Shown here in pieces: positions 15,194 through 16,824 of a stretch of DNA of 16,824 nucleotides (its first letter is position 1; each line of letters begins with the position of its first letter). The translations under genes and the position numbers were made by a program. The notes below the pieces were generated by a model. It searched no databases. It was not told the DNA's origin and saw nothing but the letters and a program-made list of their open reading frames with translations. The stretch comes from JAWOGN01 sp046496815 (GTDB taxonomy: Bacteria > Desulfobacterota > DSM-4660 > Desulfatiglandales > Desulfatiglandaceae): NCBI GenBank assembly GCA_046496815.1, contig JAWOGN010000383.1:1-16824 (forward strand), written 5' to 3'.

Positions 15194-16192
15194 ATGGCCT
15201 GCAAACACATCGCAAAAGGACCTTCAGGCATCGCCATCGCAGGGGCCGGAATGACGGGAGCCTACCTGTATAGGCTTCTTTCCTTACAAGGAGAAAAAGT
15301 CGACATCTACGATTTTCCGAACCGAGCTGCATGCGGCCTATCTCCCTGTGCGTGGGGAACCTCCGCCGGGTACCACGAACTGGTGGAAAAATGCGGCTTG
15401 TTACCCCAAGACTACCTGCTTAAAAGGCCGCGTTATGTTTGGATGAACGATCATAAGGTCGGTGCAGATCTCATGACTTTTGATAAACCTCGGTTGATTA
15501 AAGACATGCTTTTGGGGGCTCGAATACATCCCGAACCCTTAGATGTTTCCCGTTATGCCCGAGTGGTGGATGCTACCGGAACATGTCGTGCTTTTTTGCC
15601 TCCTATTGAAAATGACCTTTTGCTCCCCTGTATTCAGTATAAGGTTCAAACCCCTCACCTCTTGGAAAACCGTATCCATTTACGGGGAGTAGGCTATGCT
15701 TGGTGTTTTCCACTCTCCCAAAACGAATATCATATGGGGTGTGGAAACCTTCGTGAATCTCCACATCACCTTTTGCGATCCATTGGATGGTTCAATAAGG
15801 AGAAGTTGAAAGTGGTATGTGGCTGCACCGCGAAAATTCGGCTTACAGGACCGGCACAAGCACAACCCTTCGTGAGCAAGGCCATACCTCTGGGAATCTG
15901 GGGCGTAGGAGAGGCCGTAGGTTGTGTAGCCCCCCTGGCCGGAGATGGTATTGTGCCGGGCATGAGAAGTGTTCAAATTCTCCTAAGAAATTGGAATAAC
16001 CCGGAAGGGTTTACCGCAGATATGCTTCGTGAATTCGCCTGGATGGAAAAAGAGCGTCGGGTGGTGGACAGACTGCTAACCGGTAGAACCCCCGGCCTTA
16101 CGGATGCCCTGATCCTGAAAGCCAATTCCAAGAGGATGGGCATGCATATCAGGAACAAAGATGCCATCGCCCTTCTCAAACATCTTAGATAG
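15194..16192 (+). CDS. FAD-dependent oxidoreductase, geranylgeranyl-reductase-like
   Basis: The 332-aa product starts with a Rossmann nucleotide-binding motif GIAIAGAGMTGAYLYRLL (GxGxxG at Gly17-19-22) followed by an acidic strand end (KVDIYDF). ACGLSPCAWG (Cys47, Cys52) sits where geranylgeranyl and digeranylgeranyl-glycerophospholipid reductases carry their conserved Cys-Gly motif. GVGEAVGCVAPLAGDGI (about 237-253) is the second FAD-contact motif typical of this class. It is somewhat shorter than the usual about 400 aa. Family members saturate isoprenoid double bonds of lipids, chlorophyll or quinones. A TGA in frame 18 nt upstream fixes ATG 15194 as the first possible start. A UbiE-like methyltransferase gene starts 3 nt after its stop, suggesting a shared pathway on an isoprenoid lipid. 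The substrate is inference. Confidence 0.82.
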   Translation: MACKHIAKGPSGIAIAGAGMTGAYLYRLLSLQGEKVDIYDFPNRAACGLSPCAWGTSAGYHELVEKCGLLPQDYLLKRPRYVWMNDHKVGADLMTFDKPRLIKDMLLGARIHPEPLDVSRYARVVDATGTCRAFLPPIENDLLLPCIQYKVQTPHLLENRIHLRGVGYAWCFPLSQNEYHMGCGNLRESPHHLLRSIGWFNKEKLKVVCGCTAKIRLTGPAQAQPFVSKAIPLGIWGVGEAVGCVAPLAGDGIVPGMRSVQILLRNWNNPEGFTADMLREFAWMEKERRVVDRLLTGRTPGLTDALILKANSKRMGMHIRNKDAIALLKHLR

Positions 16193-16195
16193 CCC

Positions 16196-16824
16196 ATGAC
16201 CCAAAAAGACATTTCTACGACCCAATCCGAGATCGCCCATCGTTTTTTTGTCGGGACGGCCTCCACCTATGATTTCACTGTAAAACTTTGGACTCTCGGT
16301 CTGGATCGATGGTGGAAGCAACGGCTTGTGGACAGGATTCCTTCCTGCCCCACAAGAATTCTGGATCAAGCGTGCGGCACCGGCATTTTGACCCTACGGA
16401 TAGCTCGCAGGTTTCCTTATTGTGAGGTTATCGGGGTGGACCTCCATCAGGAATATCTGATTCAGGCCATGCGCAAAGCAAAGGCCTTGAAGATCAACAA
16501 CATCCAATTCGTCCAAGGCTTTGCTGAAGAGGTTTTTTTCAAAGGAAAGTGGGATTGTGTTATCTCTTCTTATCTTGCAAAATACGCCCACATGGAAAAA
16601 CTGGTAACAGGGGCCAGGCGAATGTTACGACCCGGCGGGGTGTTAATCGTTCATGACTTTACCTATCCTCATAATCCTTTCATTGCTCATATCCTTGATG
16701 TCTATTTTCGCCTGATGCAGACATTTGGCAGTCCTTTTTTTCCTGAATGGAAACCCGCCTTTTTTGAACTCAAAGGGTTTCTCCGGCAGAGCCATTGGGT
16801 TGAGACCCTGGTCGACTCGCTACA
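16196..16824 (+). CDS. UbiE/MenG-like SAM-dependent methyltransferase (partial, runs off right edge)
   Basis: The frame opens at ATG 16196, only 3 nt after the oxidoreductase stop, and continues past the window end, with 209 complete codons visible. Class I methyltransferase motifs are clear: ILDQACGTGILTLRIAR (motif I, residues about 55-71), VIGVDL ending in the acidic residue that binds the SAM ribose, and ARRMLRPGGVLIVHDFTYP (post-motif). The N-terminal stretch IAHRFFVGTASTYDFTVKLWTLGLDRWWK resembles the start of UbiE/MenG quinone methyltransferases (FxxxAxxYDxxNxxxSxGxxxxWR). Motif I has Gln-Ala in place of the more usual Gly-Cys-type spacing (DQACGTG for DLGCGTG). It is probably cotranscribed with the oxidoreductase. 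Methylation of a menaquinone-like head group is the likeliest role, but not proven. Confidence 0.85.
   Translation, partial: MTQKDISTTQSEIAHRFFVGTASTYDFTVKLWTLGLDRWWKQRLVDRIPSCPTRILDQACGTGILTLRIARRFPYCEVIGVDLHQEYLIQAMRKAKALKINNIQFVQGFAEEVFFKGKWDCVISSYLAKYAHMEKLVTGARRMLRPGGVLIVHDFTYPHNPFIAHILDVYFRLMQTFGSPFFPEWKPAFFELKGFLRQSHWVETLVDSL

Overview
The window looks like chromosomal DNA of a Gram-negative, outer-membrane-bearing bacterium with moderate GC. It carries an RND efflux pump with a lipoprotein adaptor, a second lipoprotein and periplasmic proteins. The PG0541-like partner of the RND pump, the RpoH-like sigma remnant ending in an IPNF-type tail, the short-period intergenic repeats and the geranylgeranyl-reductase-like gene next to a UbiE-like gene remind me of Desulfobacterota (former Deltaproteobacteria). 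That placement is inference. I see no phage, transposase, CRISPR array, rRNA or tRNA.

Layout. Positions 1-5580 all read leftward: a DUF2171/PRC-like cytoplasmic protein (5580-5209), an RND adaptor lipoprotein (5108-4032), an RND inner-membrane permease (3809-726), a PG0541-like small protein (602-312) and the first 31 codons of an unrecognised gene (95-1). These probably form one efflux operon without its own TolC. The gap between adaptor and permease is filled by a heptanucleotide repeat array. On the transcribed strand it places GGG every 7 nt, a textbook G-quadruplex pattern.

Positions 6161-7654 read rightward: a secreted protein with two PRC-barrel-like modules and a lipoprotein. Both carry a Tyr/Pro/His-rich stretch at about the same place in the chain. 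A leftward fragment of a sigma-70 region 4 (7998-7810) follows, then a secreted S10 serine carboxypeptidase-like protein (8225-9778).

A 494-bp gap (9779-10272) holds a roughly 195-bp imperfect inverted repeat with arms phased on 7 nt. Next come an MFS transporter (10273-11514), a doubtful 61-aa ORF overlapping its stop, and a 1052-aa fusion of a GH65 glycoside phosphorylase with a beta-phosphoglucomutase-type HAD domain (11799-14957). The fusion could turn a disaccharide plus phosphate into glucose 6-phosphate on one polypeptide.

The right end holds a geranylgeranyl-reductase-like FAD oxidoreductase (15194-16192). Three bases later begins a UbiE/MenG-like SAM methyltransferase (from 16196) that runs off the edge. 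The pair suggests modification of a quinone or other isoprenoid lipid.

No clear new defence or mobile system is present. The most unusual signals are the 7- and 8-nt phased repeats with G-quadruplex potential, the GH65-HAD fusion and the paired Tyr-rich envelope proteins.
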